The notes: a model not told the origin generated them from the letters alone. DNA of 64,000 nucleotides from Streptomyces sp. NRRL S-455 (GCF_000717875.1 NZ_JOCT01000021.1:307147-371146), one strand, 5' to 3'; counted from the first letter of the stretch, positions 17,195 to 26,421 are shown. Numbers and translations are program-made.

Positions 17195-17215
17195 CTTGAG
17201 TGGAATAGACTCAAC
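17195..17215. promoter_or_regulatory. HAIR operator (HspR-binding inverted repeat) of clpB
   Basis: CTTGAGT-N7-ACTCAAC. This matches the established HAIR consensus CTTGAGT-N7-ACTCAAG at 13 of 14 positions. It lies about 90 bases upstream of the clpB start. HspR, encoded at 3161 in this window, is the expected ligand. Confidence 0.9.
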
Positions 17216-17303
17216 TTTGTGCACGTTGACTGAGTCAGGCTGACAGTCCTGTGGGACGTGGCGGACGTGGCACCCAGCTTCACGCAAGGAGGAGAACGCG
17301 AAC

Positions 17304-19925
17304 GTGGACGCCGAGCTGACCAACCGGAGCCGGGACGCGATCAACGCGGCCAGCAACCGGGCCGTGACCGAGGGGCACCCCGACCTCACCCCCGCCCATC
17401 TGCTCCTCGCGCTGCTCCAGGGCCAGGACAACGAGAACATCACCGATCTGCTCGCCGCGGTCGACGCCGACCAGGCGGCCGTACGCGCCGGGGCCGAGCG
17501 GGTGCTCGCCGGGCTGCCCAGCGTGACCGGGTCGACGGTGGCGCCGCCGCAGCCCAACCGCGAGATGCTCGCCGTCGTCGCCGACGCCCAGGCCCGCGCC
17601 AAGGAGCTCGGGGACGAGTACCTCTCCACCGAGCACCTGCTCATCGGCATCGCCGCGAAGGGCGGCTCGGCCGGCGAGGTGCTGTCCCAGCAGGGGGCCG
17701 ACGCCAAGAAGCTTCAGGCGGCCTTCCAGAAGACGCGGGGCCAGCGCCGCGTGACCACGGCAGACCCCGAGGGGCAGTACAAGGCCCTGGAGAAGTTCGG
17801 GACGGACTTCACGGCCGCCGCGCGGGAAGGGAAGCTGGACCCGGTCATCGGCCGGGACCAGGAGATCCGCCGCGTCGTGCAGGTCCTGTCCCGCCGTACG
17901 AAGAACAACCCCGTCCTCATCGGCGAGCCCGGCGTCGGCAAGACCGCCGTCGTCGAGGGGCTCGCCCAGCGGATCGTGAAGGGCGACGTCCCCGAGTCGC
18001 TGAAGGACAAGCGGCTGGTCGCACTCGACCTGGGGGCCATGGTCGCCGGGGCGAAGTACCGGGGCGAGTTCGAGGAGCGGCTGAAGACCGTCCTCGCCGA
18101 GATCAAGGACTCCGACGGGCAGATCATCACCTTCATCGACGAGCTGCACACCGTCGTCGGGGCCGGGGCCGGCGGCGACTCCGCCATGGACGCCGGCAAC
18201 ATGCTGAAGCCCATGCTGGCCCGTGGCGAACTGCGCATGGTCGGCGCCACGACCCTCGACGAGTACCGCGAGCGGATCGAGAAGGACCCCGCCCTGGAGC
18301 GGCGCTTCCAGCAGGTGCTGGTCGCCGAGCCGACCGTCGAGGACTCGATCGCGATCCTGCGCGGGCTCAAGGGGCGGTACGAGGCCCACCACAAGGTGCA
18401 GATCGCCGACAGCGCGCTGGTGGCCGCCGCGTCGCTCTCCGACCGGTACATCACCTCCCGCTTCCTGCCCGACAAGGCCATCGACCTCGTCGACGAGGCC
18501 GCCTCCCGCCTGCGCATGGAGATCGACTCGTCTCCCGTCGAGATCGACGAACTCCAGCGCGCCGTCGACCGGCTGAAGATGGAGGAGCTGGCGATCGGCA
18601 AGGAGACCGACGCCGCCTCCCGCGAGCGCCTGGAGAAGCTGCGCCGCGACCTCGCCGACAAGGAGGAGGAGTTGCGCGGCCTGACCGCCCGCTGGGAGAA
18701 GGAGAAGCAGTCCCTCAACCGCGTCGGCGAGCTGAAGGAGCAGCTCGACGACCTGCGCGGGCAGGCCGAACGCGCTCAGCGCGACGGCGACTTCGACACC
18801 GCCTCCAAGCTGCTCTACGGCGAGATCCCCGCCCTGGAGAAGGAGCTGGAGGCCGCCTCCGAGGCCGAGGAGGCGTTGACATCTTCCGCCTCCGGCGGGG
18901 GCGCCAAGGACACCATGGTCAAGGAGGAGGTCGGCGCCGACGACATCGCCGACGTCGTCGCCTCCTGGACCGGCATCCCCGCCGGGCGGCTCATGGAGGG
19001 CGAGACCCAGAAGCTGCTGCGCATGGAGGACGAGCTGGGCAAGCGGCTCATCGGCCAGACCGAGGCGGTGCGCGCGGTGAGCGACGCCGTACGACGGTCC
19101 CGCGCCGGGATCGCCGACCCCGACCGTCCCACCGGCTCCTTCCTCTTCCTCGGCCCGACCGGTGTCGGCAAGACCGAACTGGCCAAAGCACTCGCCGACT
19201 TCCTCTTCGACGACGAGCGGGCCATGGTCCGCATCGACATGTCGGAGTACAGCGAGAAGCACAGCGTGGCCCGGCTGGTCGGCGCCCCGCCCGGATACGT
19301 CGGCTACGAGGAGGGCGGCCAGCTCACCGAGGCAGTGCGCCGCCGCCCCTACTCCGTCGTGCTGCTGGACGAGGTGGAGAAGGCGCACCCCGAGGTCTTC
19401 GACATCCTGCTCCAGGTGCTGGACGACGGGCGGCTCACGGACGGCCAGGGCCGCACGGTCGATTTCCGCAACACCATCCTGGTGCTGACGTCGAACCTCG
19501 GCAGCCAGTTCCTCGTCGACCCGATCACCAGTGAGGAGGAGAAGAAGGAGCAGGTCCTGGAGGTGGTGCGGACCTCTTTCAAGCCGGAGTTCCTCAACCG
19601 CCTGGACGACCTGGTCGTCTTCGCGGCCCTGACCAAGCCCGAGCTGGAGCGCATCGCGAAGCTCCAGATCGACCGCCTGGCCAAGCGGCTCGCCGAGCGG
19701 CGCCTCACCCTCGACATCACGCCGGAGGCCCTGGCGTGGCTCGCGGAGGAGGGCATGGACCCGGCGTACGGCGCGCGACCGCTGCGGCGGCTCGTCCAGT
19801 CCGCCATCGGCGACCGGCTCGCCAAGGAGATCCTCTCCGGGGAGATCAAGGACGGGGACACGGTGCGGGTGGACCGCGTCGGTGACGAACTGCTGGTGGG
19901 CCCTGCCACGGGCAAGACGCTGTAG
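17304..19925 (+). CDS. clpB: ClpB disaggregase (Hsp100)
   Basis: Hexameric AAA+ ATPase that, with DnaK/DnaJ/GrpE, extracts proteins from aggregates. 873 residues, full length. The N domain covers about 1-150. The first ATPase has Walker A GEPGVGKT near residue 207. The coiled-coil M domain, about 400-530, makes this ClpB rather than ClpA or ClpC. The second ATPase has Walker A GPTGVGKT near 617. The GTG start has a strong AAGGAGGAG site. The HAIR operator upstream places it in the HspR regulon. A large antisense frame over the whole gene is a GC-bias shadow. Confidence 0.98.
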   Translation: MDAELTNRSRDAINAASNRAVTEGHPDLTPAHLLLALLQGQDNENITDLLAAVDADQAAVRAGAERVLAGLPSVTGSTVAPPQPNREMLAVVADAQARAKELGDEYLSTEHLLIGIAAKGGSAGEVLSQQGADAKKLQAAFQKTRGQRRVTTADPEGQYKALEKFGTDFTAAAREGKLDPVIGRDQEIRRVVQVLSRRTKNNPVLIGEPGVGKTAVVEGLAQRIVKGDVPESLKDKRLVALDLGAMVAGAKYRGEFEERLKTVLAEIKDSDGQIITFIDELHTVVGAGAGGDSAMDAGNMLKPMLARGELRMVGATTLDEYRERIEKDPALERRFQQVLVAEPTVEDSIAILRGLKGRYEAHHKVQIADSALVAAASLSDRYITSRFLPDKAIDLVDEAASRLRMEIDSSPVEIDELQRAVDRLKMEELAIGKETDAASRERLEKLRRDLADKEEELRGLTARWEKEKQSLNRVGELKEQLDDLRGQAERAQRDGDFDTASKLLYGEIPALEKELEAASEAEEALTSSASGGGAKDTMVKEEVGADDIADVVASWTGIPAGRLMEGETQKLLRMEDELGKRLIGQTEAVRAVSDAVRRSRAGIADPDRPTGSFLFLGPTGVGKTELAKALADFLFDDERAMVRIDMSEYSEKHSVARLVGAPPGYVGYEEGGQLTEAVRRRPYSVVLLDEVEKAHPEVFDILLQVLDDGRLTDGQGRTVDFRNTILVLTSNLGSQFLVDPITSEEEKKEQVLEVVRTSFKPEFLNRLDDLVVFAALTKPELERIAKLQIDRLAKRLAERRLTLDITPEALAWLAEEGMDPAYGARPLRRLVQSAIGDRLAKEILSGEIKDGDTVRVDRVGDELLVGPATGKTL

Positions 19926-19941
19926 GGCCGTGGATCACGCC

Positions 19942-19981
19942 GTGAACGCCGAGACGAGCCCAGCGCCGTCTCGGCGTTCAC
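19942..19981 (+). terminator. clpB terminator
   Basis: A perfect 15-bp inverted repeat (19942-19956 and 19967-19981) with a 10-base loop begins 17 bases after the clpB stop codon. Confidence 0.85.
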
Positions 19982-20114
19982 GTCCTCCAGCCGTACCCGA
20001 AGGTTTCGGCTGACCGGATCGTGTCAGCCATGGGCTTAGCGGGGTAGTCGGGGCTTGCCACCCCCCTCCCCGCATGGGGGAGGATGGCGGAATCCGTACG
20101 AAGGGAAATACACG

Positions 20115-20642
20115 GTGACCATCGACCCGTCCTCGATTCCGAACTTCGGGGGCCAGCCAGAGCCGGAGCCCCAAGGACCGGCGGGCCCCGTCGTCCCGGA
20201 TCAGGACCTCGTGAAGCAGCTCCTCGAACAGATGGAGCTCAAGTACGTCGTCGACGACGAGGGAGACCTCGCGGCGCCGTGGGAGCAGTTCCGCACCTAC
20301 TTCATGTTCCGGGGTGAGGGAGACCAGCAGGTCTTCTCCGTGCGGACGTTCTACGACCGGCCCCACGGGATCGAGCTGAAGCCGCAGCTCCTGGAGTCCA
20401 TCGACGACTGGAACCGCCGCACCCTGTGGCCCAAGGTCTACAGCCACACCCACGACGACGGCACGGTCCGCCTGATCGGCGAGGCCCAGATGCTGATCGG
20501 CATGGGCGTCAGCCTGGAGCACTTCGTCTCCTCGACGGTGAGCTGGGTGCGGGCCGCGATCGAGTTCGACAAGTGGCTCGTCGAGCAGCTCGGTCTTGAG
20601 CAGGAGATCAACGAGGCGGAGAAGCCCGAAGACGACGAGTAG
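20115..20642 (+). CDS. YbjN domain-containing protein
   Basis: Acidic cytosolic protein of 175 residues with a YbjN-type fold resembling type III secretion chaperones. Key stretches are LKYVVDDEGDLAAPWEQFRT, VFSVRTFYDRP, LLESIDDWNRRTLWPKVYSH and VRLIGEAQMLIGMGVSLEHF. The first 30 residues are Pro-rich and probably disordered. The GTG at 20115 is chosen over longer in-frame extension because the ribosome site GAAGGGAAA lies just upstream and the earlier sequence is the intergenic leader. The family's function is not established. A hairpin terminator follows. Confidence 0.85.
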   Translation: MTIDPSSIPNFGGQPEPEPQGPAGPVVPDQDLVKQLLEQMELKYVVDDEGDLAAPWEQFRTYFMFRGEGDQQVFSVRTFYDRPHGIELKPQLLESIDDWNRRTLWPKVYSHTHDDGTVRLIGEAQMLIGMGVSLEHFVSSTVSWVRAAIEFDKWLVEQLGLEQEINEAEKPEDDE

Positions 20643-20669
20643 GGCCCGAGCGGGCCCCCACGGCGCGTC

Positions 20670-20702
20670 GGCGCGTACGAGCAGGTACGTGCTGTACGCG
20701 CC
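20670..20702 (+). terminator. Hairpin terminator after the YbjN gene
   Basis: A 9-bp perfect outer stem (GGCGCGTAC at 20670-20678, complement at 20694-20702), with further pairing inside, lies 28 bases after the stop codon. Confidence 0.65.
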
Positions 20703-20873
20703 GTCTTGCTTTTTCGGGGCGCCGGGGCGCGCTGTCGTTTCCCGCCCACGTCCTGGCTAAACATAGATCTTCACGGAAGGTTCACAAGTTTGCTAAGTTG
20801 ACCACTGCGTGCACGACTTCCAGCGTTAGGCAGGTGGTCTCGTGCGCTTTCGGACGGAAGGAGCGCCCTTTCC

Positions 20874-20969
20874 ATGGCGTCGGAACCAACCTCGCGCCCC
20901 GAAGTGACCGACTTCGCGAACAAGGCCAACTCCCTCTCGATGCCTGCTGGGGCCCACCTTGGCGACTGA
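20874..20969 (+). CDS. 31-codon ORF overlapping the NlpC/P60 gene: leader peptide or displaced N-terminus
   Basis: An ATG at 20874 has a good ribosome site (AAGGAG, ten bases upstream) and reads 31 codons (MASEPTSRPEVTDFANKANS ...) before TGA at 20967. This overlaps the start of the next ORF, which lies one frame away and begins at a TTG without a good ribosome site. Either this is a short leader coupled to the downstream gene, or the NlpC/P60 gene really begins here and a one-base change around 20940-20970 split it. The polar composition and smooth join favour the second reading slightly. Confidence 0.4.
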   Translation: MASEPTSRPEVTDFANKANSLSMPAGAHLGD

Positions 20970-22494
20970 GAGCGAGGCGGCGAGCCCTGACGAGGTCCGG
21001 CGGTATGTCAACAGCCTCTACGACCGGGCCGAGAGCGACACGGGCAGATTCAACCTGACCCGCGCCGCTTCGATCCCGCGCCAGCGCGGCACGGCCGCCC
21101 GCGGCCGGTCCCAGGAGGACATGGAGCCCGCGGCCGGAACCATGGCCCGGAAGTGGTTCGACGCCGCCCGTGCCAAGCTGGGCCCGACCTTGCCGGCGAC
21201 GCTGCCGGGGGACAGGAGGCCGCCGGTCCGTCCCGACCGCGCGCCCGAGTCCGCACGTCCCCTGCGCCCGGCGGAACGTCCTGCGGAACCCGCCGCCCTC
21301 GAAGCGCCCAAGGCGCCCACCGGTGTCGCGCGGGAGCTGACCGGCGGAGCGGCTCAGGCACCGGCCACCGCGTTCCTCCCGGAGATCCCCGCCCAGCGGG
21401 TCGCGCCGGCTCTGCCAGGGGAGTCCCGGCCGGACGAGAGCGCCCGGCGCGAGGCGGCCCTACCGGTCTTCGGCGGCGACGACGCGGCGGCGTGGCCGCT
21501 GTACCAGCCCGCACCAGCGCCTGCCCCGGAGTCCGACCCACTGTCCGACCCGCTGCCCGGCCCGCAGTCCGCCATGGCGCTGCCCACCGTCCCGGACCCC
21601 ATCACGGGCACTCTCCAGGCGGCTTTTCCGACCAGCGTGATGGAGACGTACGGTGCCGGCCCGGCGACCGGCGCGACCGCGACGTATGCCGCGGCTCCGT
21701 CCGCCGCTCCCACCGCCTACTACACCCCCGCTCCACCGGCCGACGTGACCACCGTGCCCCATGAGGCCGGTCTACCGGAGATCCTTGCGCCTGCCCCGGC
21801 GGTTCCTGCCCCGGTGGCGCCTGCCCCGGCGGTTCCTGCCCCGGCGGTTCCTGCCCCGGTGGCGCCTGCCCCGGTGGCTCCTGCCCCGGTGGCTCCTGCC
21901 CCGGCGGTTCCTGCCCAGGCGGTCCCTGCCTCGGTGGCTCCTGCCCCGGCGGTTCCTGCCCAGGCGGTCCCTGCCCCGGTGGCTCCTGCCCCGGCGGTTC
22001 CAGCCCCGGCGGTTCCAGCCCCGGTGGCTCCTGCCCCGGCAGTGCCCACCGAGCCGGCCGCCGCACCCGCCTTTTCCACCGCCTTCGCACCCGTCGCCAA
22101 CGGCGGTTCCTGGCGGTCGCCGGACGCCGGCCACAGCACCCGGGCCGAGCGCGTGATCGCCTTCGCCCGGGCGCAGGCCGGTCGGCCCTGCGTATGGGGT
22201 GCGGTCGGGCCGGGATCGTACGACGCCCCCGGTCTCACCCAGGCCGCGTGGAAGGCCGCCGGTGTCACGCTTCCCCGGACCACCCAGGCCCAGTGGGAAG
22301 CGGGAATGCAGGTCTCGCTTGCCGACGCCCAGGTCGGAGACCTGGTCTTCTTCCACGACGACCTCAGCCACGTCGGCATCTGGAGCGGCGACGGCATGAT
22401 GATCCACGCCCCGGGTCCCGGAGCGCTCATCCGTGAGGAGTCGGTGTTCTTCGCCGGCCAGTCGGCGATCAAGGGCGCGGTCCGCCCGGCCTGA
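20959..22494 (+). CDS. NlpC/P60-like protein without catalytic cysteine
   Basis: 511 residues read from TTG at 20959, though translation may begin at 20874 with a frameshift. No signal peptide is visible. The layout is a short helical N-terminus (DEVRRYVNSLYDRAESDTGRF), a long Pro/Ala region with a 15-bp tandem repeat (about residues 277-361), and a C-terminal NlpC/P60 domain (about 390-511). In active enzymes the nucleophile sits in a DCSGLT motif. Here the sequence is YDAPGLTQAAWKAAG, so the Cys is Ala. The later histidines (LSHVGIWSG, MMIHAPGPG) remain. The protein should bind rather than cut peptidoglycan-like ligands. It follows the YbjN gene. Confidence 0.75.
   Translation: MATESEAASPDEVRRYVNSLYDRAESDTGRFNLTRAASIPRQRGTAARGRSQEDMEPAAGTMARKWFDAARAKLGPTLPATLPGDRRPPVRPDRAPESARPLRPAERPAEPAALEAPKAPTGVARELTGGAAQAPATAFLPEIPAQRVAPALPGESRPDESARREAALPVFGGDDAAAWPLYQPAPAPAPESDPLSDPLPGPQSAMALPTVPDPITGTLQAAFPTSVMETYGAGPATGATATYAAAPSAAPTAYYTPAPPADVTTVPHEAGLPEILAPAPAVPAPVAPAPAVPAPAVPAPVAPAPVAPAPVAPAPAVPAQAVPASVAPAPAVPAQAVPAPVAPAPAVPAPAVPAPVAPAPAVPTEPAAAPAFSTAFAPVANGGSWRSPDAGHSTRAERVIAFARAQAGRPCVWGAVGPGSYDAPGLTQAAWKAAGVTLPRTTQAQWEAGMQVSLADAQVGDLVFFHDDLSHVGIWSGDGMMIHAPGPGALIREESVFFAGQSAIKGAVRPA
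21788..22042 (+). repeat. 15-bp in-frame tandem repeat (17 copies)
   Basis: Seventeen contiguous 15-base units of the type YKCCTGCCCCGGYGG encode the pentapeptides APAVP and APVAP. There are no frame breaks within the array. Nearly identical neighbouring units suggest recent slippage or unequal exchange. The array forms the flexible linker of the NlpC/P60-like protein. Confidence 0.9.
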
Positions 22495-22496
22495 CG

Positions 22497-22620
22497 TCAG
22501 GCGTCAAGAGACAGCTCCGCCCACACCGTCCTGCCCAACGGGCGGCGCGGCGCCGACCCCCGGCGCACGGCCAGGGCGTCCCCCAGGAGCAGCCCCCGGC
22601 CGGACTCGCCTTCGGGGCAC
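22497..22620 (-). pseudogene. 3' remnant of an ATP-binding (anti-sigma-type) protein gene
   Basis: On the minus strand, about 40 codons read ESGRGLLLGDALAVRRG followed by RRPLGRTVWAELSLDA and a stop at 22497. This is the typical C-terminus of small HATPase_c proteins that accompany XRE/DUF397 regulators in Streptomyces. The upstream part of the gene is absent. It abuts the plus-strand DUF397 remnant, suggesting that a deletion removed the regulator and most of both genes. Confidence 0.65.
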
Positions 22621-22650
22621 GCCGTCGGCAGCCGCTTCGCGGAGGCGGGT

Positions 22651-22809
22651 CAGGAGGGCGGCAACTGCGTGGAGGTGGCCGACGGATTCCGGGGAGTCGT
22701 CGTCCCGGTCCGTGACAGCAAGGCCCCGCAGGGTCCGGCGCTGTGCTTCGCGGCTGCCTCCTGGACCGCCTTCATAGGGGAGTTGAAGGCCGGTCGCGAC
22801 CGTTCCTGA
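22651..22809 (+). pseudogene. DUF397 remnant
   Basis: In the plus frame ending at TGA 22807-22809 the sequence reads GGNCVEVADGFRGVVVPVRD then SKAPQGPALCFAAASWTAF and IGELKAG. This is nearly a complete DUF397 domain, but without the usual N-terminal WRKSSYS segment or a start codon with a ribosome site. DUF397 proteins normally sit next to an XRE regulator; none is present. It overlaps the end of the EamA gene on the other strand. Confidence 0.65.
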
Positions 22810-23725
22810 GCGCGGGCGGGCCCAACCGGCAAGGAGCCCGCCGCTGCGCCCGTACCGAGCTGTCGCTCGTGAGCGCGGCCCACGTGGCCGCGACGACGAG
22901 GCAACCGACGAGTGCGAAGGTCAGACCGTCGAAGCCGCCGTGGAAGGCGGTCTCGGCAAGGTAGGTGAGACCCGGCACGGTGGTCAGCAGGACCATGGCG
23001 AGCATGGGATCCGTGCGCTGGATGCCGAACTGCAGGAGGAAAAGCGGCACCGTGACGGCGATCAGTCCGGTGATGAGCATGACGGGAAGCTCCGCGAGCC
23101 AGCGCGGTCCCGGTCCTCCGTCGACAGCCAGCAGTGCTCCGCCTGCCAGGTAGGTGAGGTGGAAGCGGTGTGCCGTGGTGCGTACCGGGTCGACGCCACG
23201 GCGGCCGAGCTCAGCGGAGATGACGGCGAGAGCGGAGGCGCCGAAGCCGGCGACGACCACCAGGATCAGGCCTAGGAGCAGACCGTCCCCCGATGTCGCA
23301 CCGTCGCCGAGCGAGACCGCTACGGCCGCGCCCGGCACGATCAGGGCAGCGGAGGCCAACCACCCCTTGGCGGTGGCCCGGCGGCCGTACCCGGCGAGCC
23401 CGAGCAGAGCCACCGCGAGCGGCCCGACCGCCGCCTCCACACCACTGGCCAGGGCGGACGGAATCCACGCCAGGGAGACGTAGAAGCCGAGGAACGTGAC
23501 GGCGGTGACCACGTTCATGGCGAGGAGCAGTCCGGTGGCCGGCTGCTGCTTCTCTCCGCCGTCGATACGACGGCGGGCCAGATGGACGACGTTGAAGATC
23601 AGGGCCGCCAGGGCGAACCCGGAGCAGGTCAGGTAGAGGCTGCCGGAGGTGTCGTACCGGCCGGAGAGCCACCCGTAGGCGGCTGCCTGAAGCAGGACGG
23701 CACCGATGATGCACAGGACGGGCAC
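22772..23725 (-). CDS. EamA/DMT-type small-molecule exporter
   Basis: Ten-helix drug/metabolite transporter of 317 residues with two EamA repeats. The first half includes FLGFYVSLAWIPSALASGVEAAVGP; the second includes FLLQFGIQRTDPMLAMVLLTTVPGLTYLAE (each is a helix pair region). GTG start, three bases after the ATP-grasp stop. The usual family end is near ATWAALTS; about 30 extra residues (RAQRRAPCRL ... RDRPSTPL) are antisense to the DUF397 remnant, marking an island boundary. It probably exports the island 2 product or a precursor amino acid. Confidence 0.82.
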   Translation of the reverse strand: MPVLCIIGAVLLQAAAYGWLSGRYDTSGSLYLTCSGFALAALIFNVVHLARRRIDGGEKQQPATGLLLAMNVVTAVTFLGFYVSLAWIPSALASGVEAAVGPLAVALLGLAGYGRRATAKGWLASAALIVPGAAVAVSLGDGATSGDGLLLGLILVVVAGFGASALAVISAELGRRGVDPVRTTAHRFHLTYLAGGALLAVDGGPGPRWLAELPVMLITGLIAVTVPLFLLQFGIQRTDPMLAMVLLTTVPGLTYLAETAFHGGFDGLTFALVGCLVVAATWAALTSDSSVRAQRRAPCRLGPPALRNGRDRPSTPL

Positions 23726-23728
23726 GGT

Positions 23729-24973
23729 TCAGCTCTCGGTGTCGGGGTCCGCCAGCCGGAACATGCCGCCGGAGTCCTCGATGTCGTGGAGGGTGGCAAG
23801 ACTGTGCTGGAGCAGTGCGGTGTCCTCGTGCACGAAGAAGGCGATACCGCAGGCGCCCGTGGTCAGATAGCGGTCCCGCACGGGTTCGCCGATGATCGGG
23901 AGCCTGGCGATGCTGTGGAAGCCGGGCAGTCGGCGCAGGGTGCGCAGTCCGTCCATGGCGAGCAGCAGTCCGTCCCGGTGAGGGCGCAGGAACACCTTGG
24001 CGACGGTACGGGCCGGGCCGTGCGGCAACTCGAAACGCTTGGCGAATCCCTCGGGGCGCAGGAAGCTTTCGACGGTGAGGTGCTGGTGGCTGTAGCCGTA
24101 GGCGGCTTGGTAGGCATCGGGGGCCAGGCACGGCCCCATGACCCGGGAGTTCACCTCGACCAGGCGGGGGCCCTCGTCGGTGAGCATGACCTCGGTGTGG
24201 GCCGCCCCCTCCCTGATGCCCAGGGCGTCGAGGCAGCGCAGAACGTAGTCGACGAGTTCCTGTTCGGCTGCGGTGAAGCCGGAGCGGGAGATGATGTGGC
24301 GCAGCATGGGAGCACCGTCCACGTAGTCGATGCGCTCCGCGTAGACCTCGGCGAGCAGATGCCTGCCACCGGTGCTGACCGTGTTGACGATGTACTGGGT
24401 GCCTCGCAGGAACTCCTGCACCAGGTAACCGTCGTTGACCTCGCCCATGAGGTTGACCTGACCGGTGTGCGCACGGAACAGCTCCATGGCGCGCTCCCGG
24501 CTCTCCACGATCAGGCAGCCCTCGCTGCCGGCACTGTTGACCGGTTTCACGACCAGCGGGAAGGAGGCCCGGCCCTCCAGGGCCGCGGACAGTTCCTGTT
24601 CGCTGTGGACAAGCACGGTCCGGGCGTGGGGAAGACCTGCCGCCGCGAGAGCCTGGGCCATGGCGTGCTTGTCCCGTCGGGCCGCCCGCAGCCGGTGTTC
24701 GTGGTGTGGCAGGCCGAGTTCCTGGGACAGTTCGTCGGCCAGGGTGACTCCGTACTCGCTGGCGGCTATCACGGTGCGCACACCGTGCGCCGCCAAGTGC
24801 CGGACGGTCTCGGGCAGGGATGTGTGCCGGTAGGACGTGCCGTACCGGGCCGCGAGGCTCTCCGCCACGGGCGACAGCCCGTCGGTGTAGATGTGCAGGC
24901 ATTCCGCACCCTCCTCCCAGAAGGCGTCGGCCAGCTCCGAGCCGCTGGAGACGGGGTTGACGAGTGCGATCAC
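23729..24973 (-). CDS. ATP-grasp amino-acid or dipeptide ligase
   Basis: ATP-grasp ligase of 414 residues, the class that forms peptide or amide bonds via acyl phosphates (BacD-like L-amino acid ligases and carboxylate-amine ligases). N-terminal domain MIALVNPVSSGSELADAF. ATP-grasp core: FPLVVKPVNSAGSEGCLIV (ATP-binding Lys and Gly-rich loop), GYLVQEFLRGTQYIVN, GAAHTEVMLTDEGPRLVEVN (Glu and Asn for Mg2+). The start overlaps the flavoprotein stop (ATGA). Likely job: joining the modified amino acid of island 2 to another amino acid or carboxylate. Partner not predictable. Confidence 0.85.
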   Translation of the reverse strand: MIALVNPVSSGSELADAFWEEGAECLHIYTDGLSPVAESLAARYGTSYRHTSLPETVRHLAAHGVRTVIAASEYGVTLADELSQELGLPHHEHRLRAARRDKHAMAQALAAAGLPHARTVLVHSEQELSAALEGRASFPLVVKPVNSAGSEGCLIVESRERAMELFRAHTGQVNLMGEVNDGYLVQEFLRGTQYIVNTVSTGGRHLLAEVYAERIDYVDGAPMLRHIISRSGFTAAEQELVDYVLRCLDALGIREGAAHTEVMLTDEGPRLVEVNSRVMGPCLAPDAYQAAYGYSHQHLTVESFLRPEGFAKRFELPHGPARTVAKVFLRPHRDGLLLAMDGLRTLRRLPGFHSIARLPIIGEPVRDRYLTTGACGIAFFVHEDTALLQHSLATLHDIEDSGGMFRLADPDTES

Positions 24974-26421
24974 GAGGATGTCCTTCCAGAGCCGGCGGTA
25001 ACGGGAGGGGAAAGCTGTGCGGCGACGGTCGCGGCGTGCTGGGCCGAGGCGCGGAGGTAGTTGACGATGGGGTAGCGGGAGCCGGCACAGGCGCCGAGCG
25101 CCCAGATCCGCTCGGGTGGGCCGCTGGGGGCAAGACGGAGCCGGAGATCGTTGCCGATGTCCGGGGCAGGTCCGTCACCGGAGCCGATCCGCAGTCCGCC
25201 ATCGGTTACCGAGAGACGGGGCGCCCGGAATCCCGTGGCGGCGACGACATGGCTGAACCGCTCCTCCCCGCCATCGGGCAACCGCACCTGCCAGCCGTCG
25301 GCGGTAGGACGTATCTCCTCGGGGGGCCAGGAGGCCACGGTCAGCTGTCCACTGTCCAGAAACGACAGGAGCCGCTGGGCGTTGGACAGCGGGATGGCCG
25401 AGATGTAGCGGCTGATGAGCCGCTTGCAACGAAGAAGCAGCGCATCGCGCTGCTCTGGATCCCAGTGGCACAGGTGGGTGTTGAGGCCGTCGATGAGTTC
25501 GGCGATCACGTCCTGCCAGGGGATGGTCCGGTCCCGGGCGAGCCGAGTCTCCAGGCGGAGCAGTTCCTCGGCGGGTCCTGTCACATGAGCGCGCGGTGCG
25601 GCGCCCGGAGCGGCGCAGCCGTGGACCGCCTTCAGCAGCAGCCGGGCGATCCGGGTGTCCAGTGCGGGGTCCCGCGGGTCCAGGGAGTTCCAGTCGGCCT
25701 CGCTCAACCGGGTCACGGGCATACGGCGCAGGCGGGTGCGGACGGCGGGGAGTACGGCCGAGGGCGAGACCAGGGTGATCCGCCGGCCCGGTACCCGGCA
25801 CAGGATCAGCGCGGTGTCGATCGCCGAGAGTTTGCTGCCGAGGACGAGAACCCGGGCGTCCTCGGGAAGCCGACGCAGCCGTTCGGTGGGGTAGGGGGAA
25901 TCGATCAGTCTGGGGTGCCCGTCGAACGGCCGGAAGGCGAGCGGCAGGACGAGTTGGTCGGCGCCGAGGCAGAGGGCGATGTCCGTGCCGGTCACGGTGT
26001 TTCCGTCGCGGAGAGCTACCCGGTAGCCGTGCCCGTCCGGCGCTGGAGTCACTCCAGTGGCGTGCCCGGCGATACGCCTGACCTCCACACCACGGGCCTG
26101 CAGCTGCCGCAGGGCCTGGGACAGGCGCTCCCGGCAGTACTGCCCGACCAGGGAGCGCGGTACGAAGTCGTCCGGGCCGACGGAGTGCCCCCGGGCGGCC
26201 AGATAGTCCAGGAAGTCCGACGGGCCCTGCGCCTTGAGCGAGGTGACGTCCACCGAGGTGTTGCAGAGCAGGGCGGGGTCGGTGACACCGAAGGCCGTTC
26301 CCAGTCCGGCCGTTCCTGGCGCGACGAGATCGACACAGTCGAGACCCGGCACACGCGCGATATGCATCAAGAGGCTCGAGGAGGTTGCTCCCGCGCCGAT
26401 GACAACGATCTTTCTGCGCAC
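24970..26421 (-). CDS. FAD/NAD(P)-binding monooxygenase-like protein
   Basis: 483 residues from GTG at 26421 (the open frame continues upstream, but the FAD motif defines the start). The FAD motif is RKIVVIGAGATSSSLLMHIA. The second nucleotide motif is VLVLGSKLSAIDTALIL in mid-protein. Near the C-terminus, HVVAATGFRAP matches the ATG(Y/F) motif of N-hydroxylating and class B monooxygenases. Family PF13454-like, as is the island 1 flavoprotein, but the two are clearly different proteins. First gene of the leftward operon of island 2. Expected reaction: NADPH/O2-dependent oxygenation, possibly of an amine. Confidence 0.78.
   Translation of the reverse strand: MRRKIVVIGAGATSSSLLMHIARVPGLDCVDLVAPGTAGLGTAFGVTDPALLCNTSVDVTSLKAQGPSDFLDYLAARGHSVGPDDFVPRSLVGQYCRERLSQALRQLQARGVEVRRIAGHATGVTPAPDGHGYRVALRDGNTVTGTDIALCLGADQLVLPLAFRPFDGHPRLIDSPYPTERLRRLPEDARVLVLGSKLSAIDTALILCRVPGRRITLVSPSAVLPAVRTRLRRMPVTRLSEADWNSLDPRDPALDTRIARLLLKAVHGCAAPGAAPRAHVTGPAEELLRLETRLARDRTIPWQDVIAELIDGLNTHLCHWDPEQRDALLLRCKRLISRYISAIPLSNAQRLLSFLDSGQLTVASWPPEEIRPTADGWQVRLPDGGEERFSHVVAATGFRAPRLSVTDGGLRIGSGDGPAPDIGNDLRLRLAPSGPPERIWALGACAGSRYPIVNYLRASAQHAATVAAQLSPPVTAGSGRTSS

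Noticed and set aside
17280..19388. Antisense open frame of 702 codons over clpB
   Set aside because: Shadow of the clpB codon pattern; no domain, no ribosome site, and it covers a universally conserved gene.
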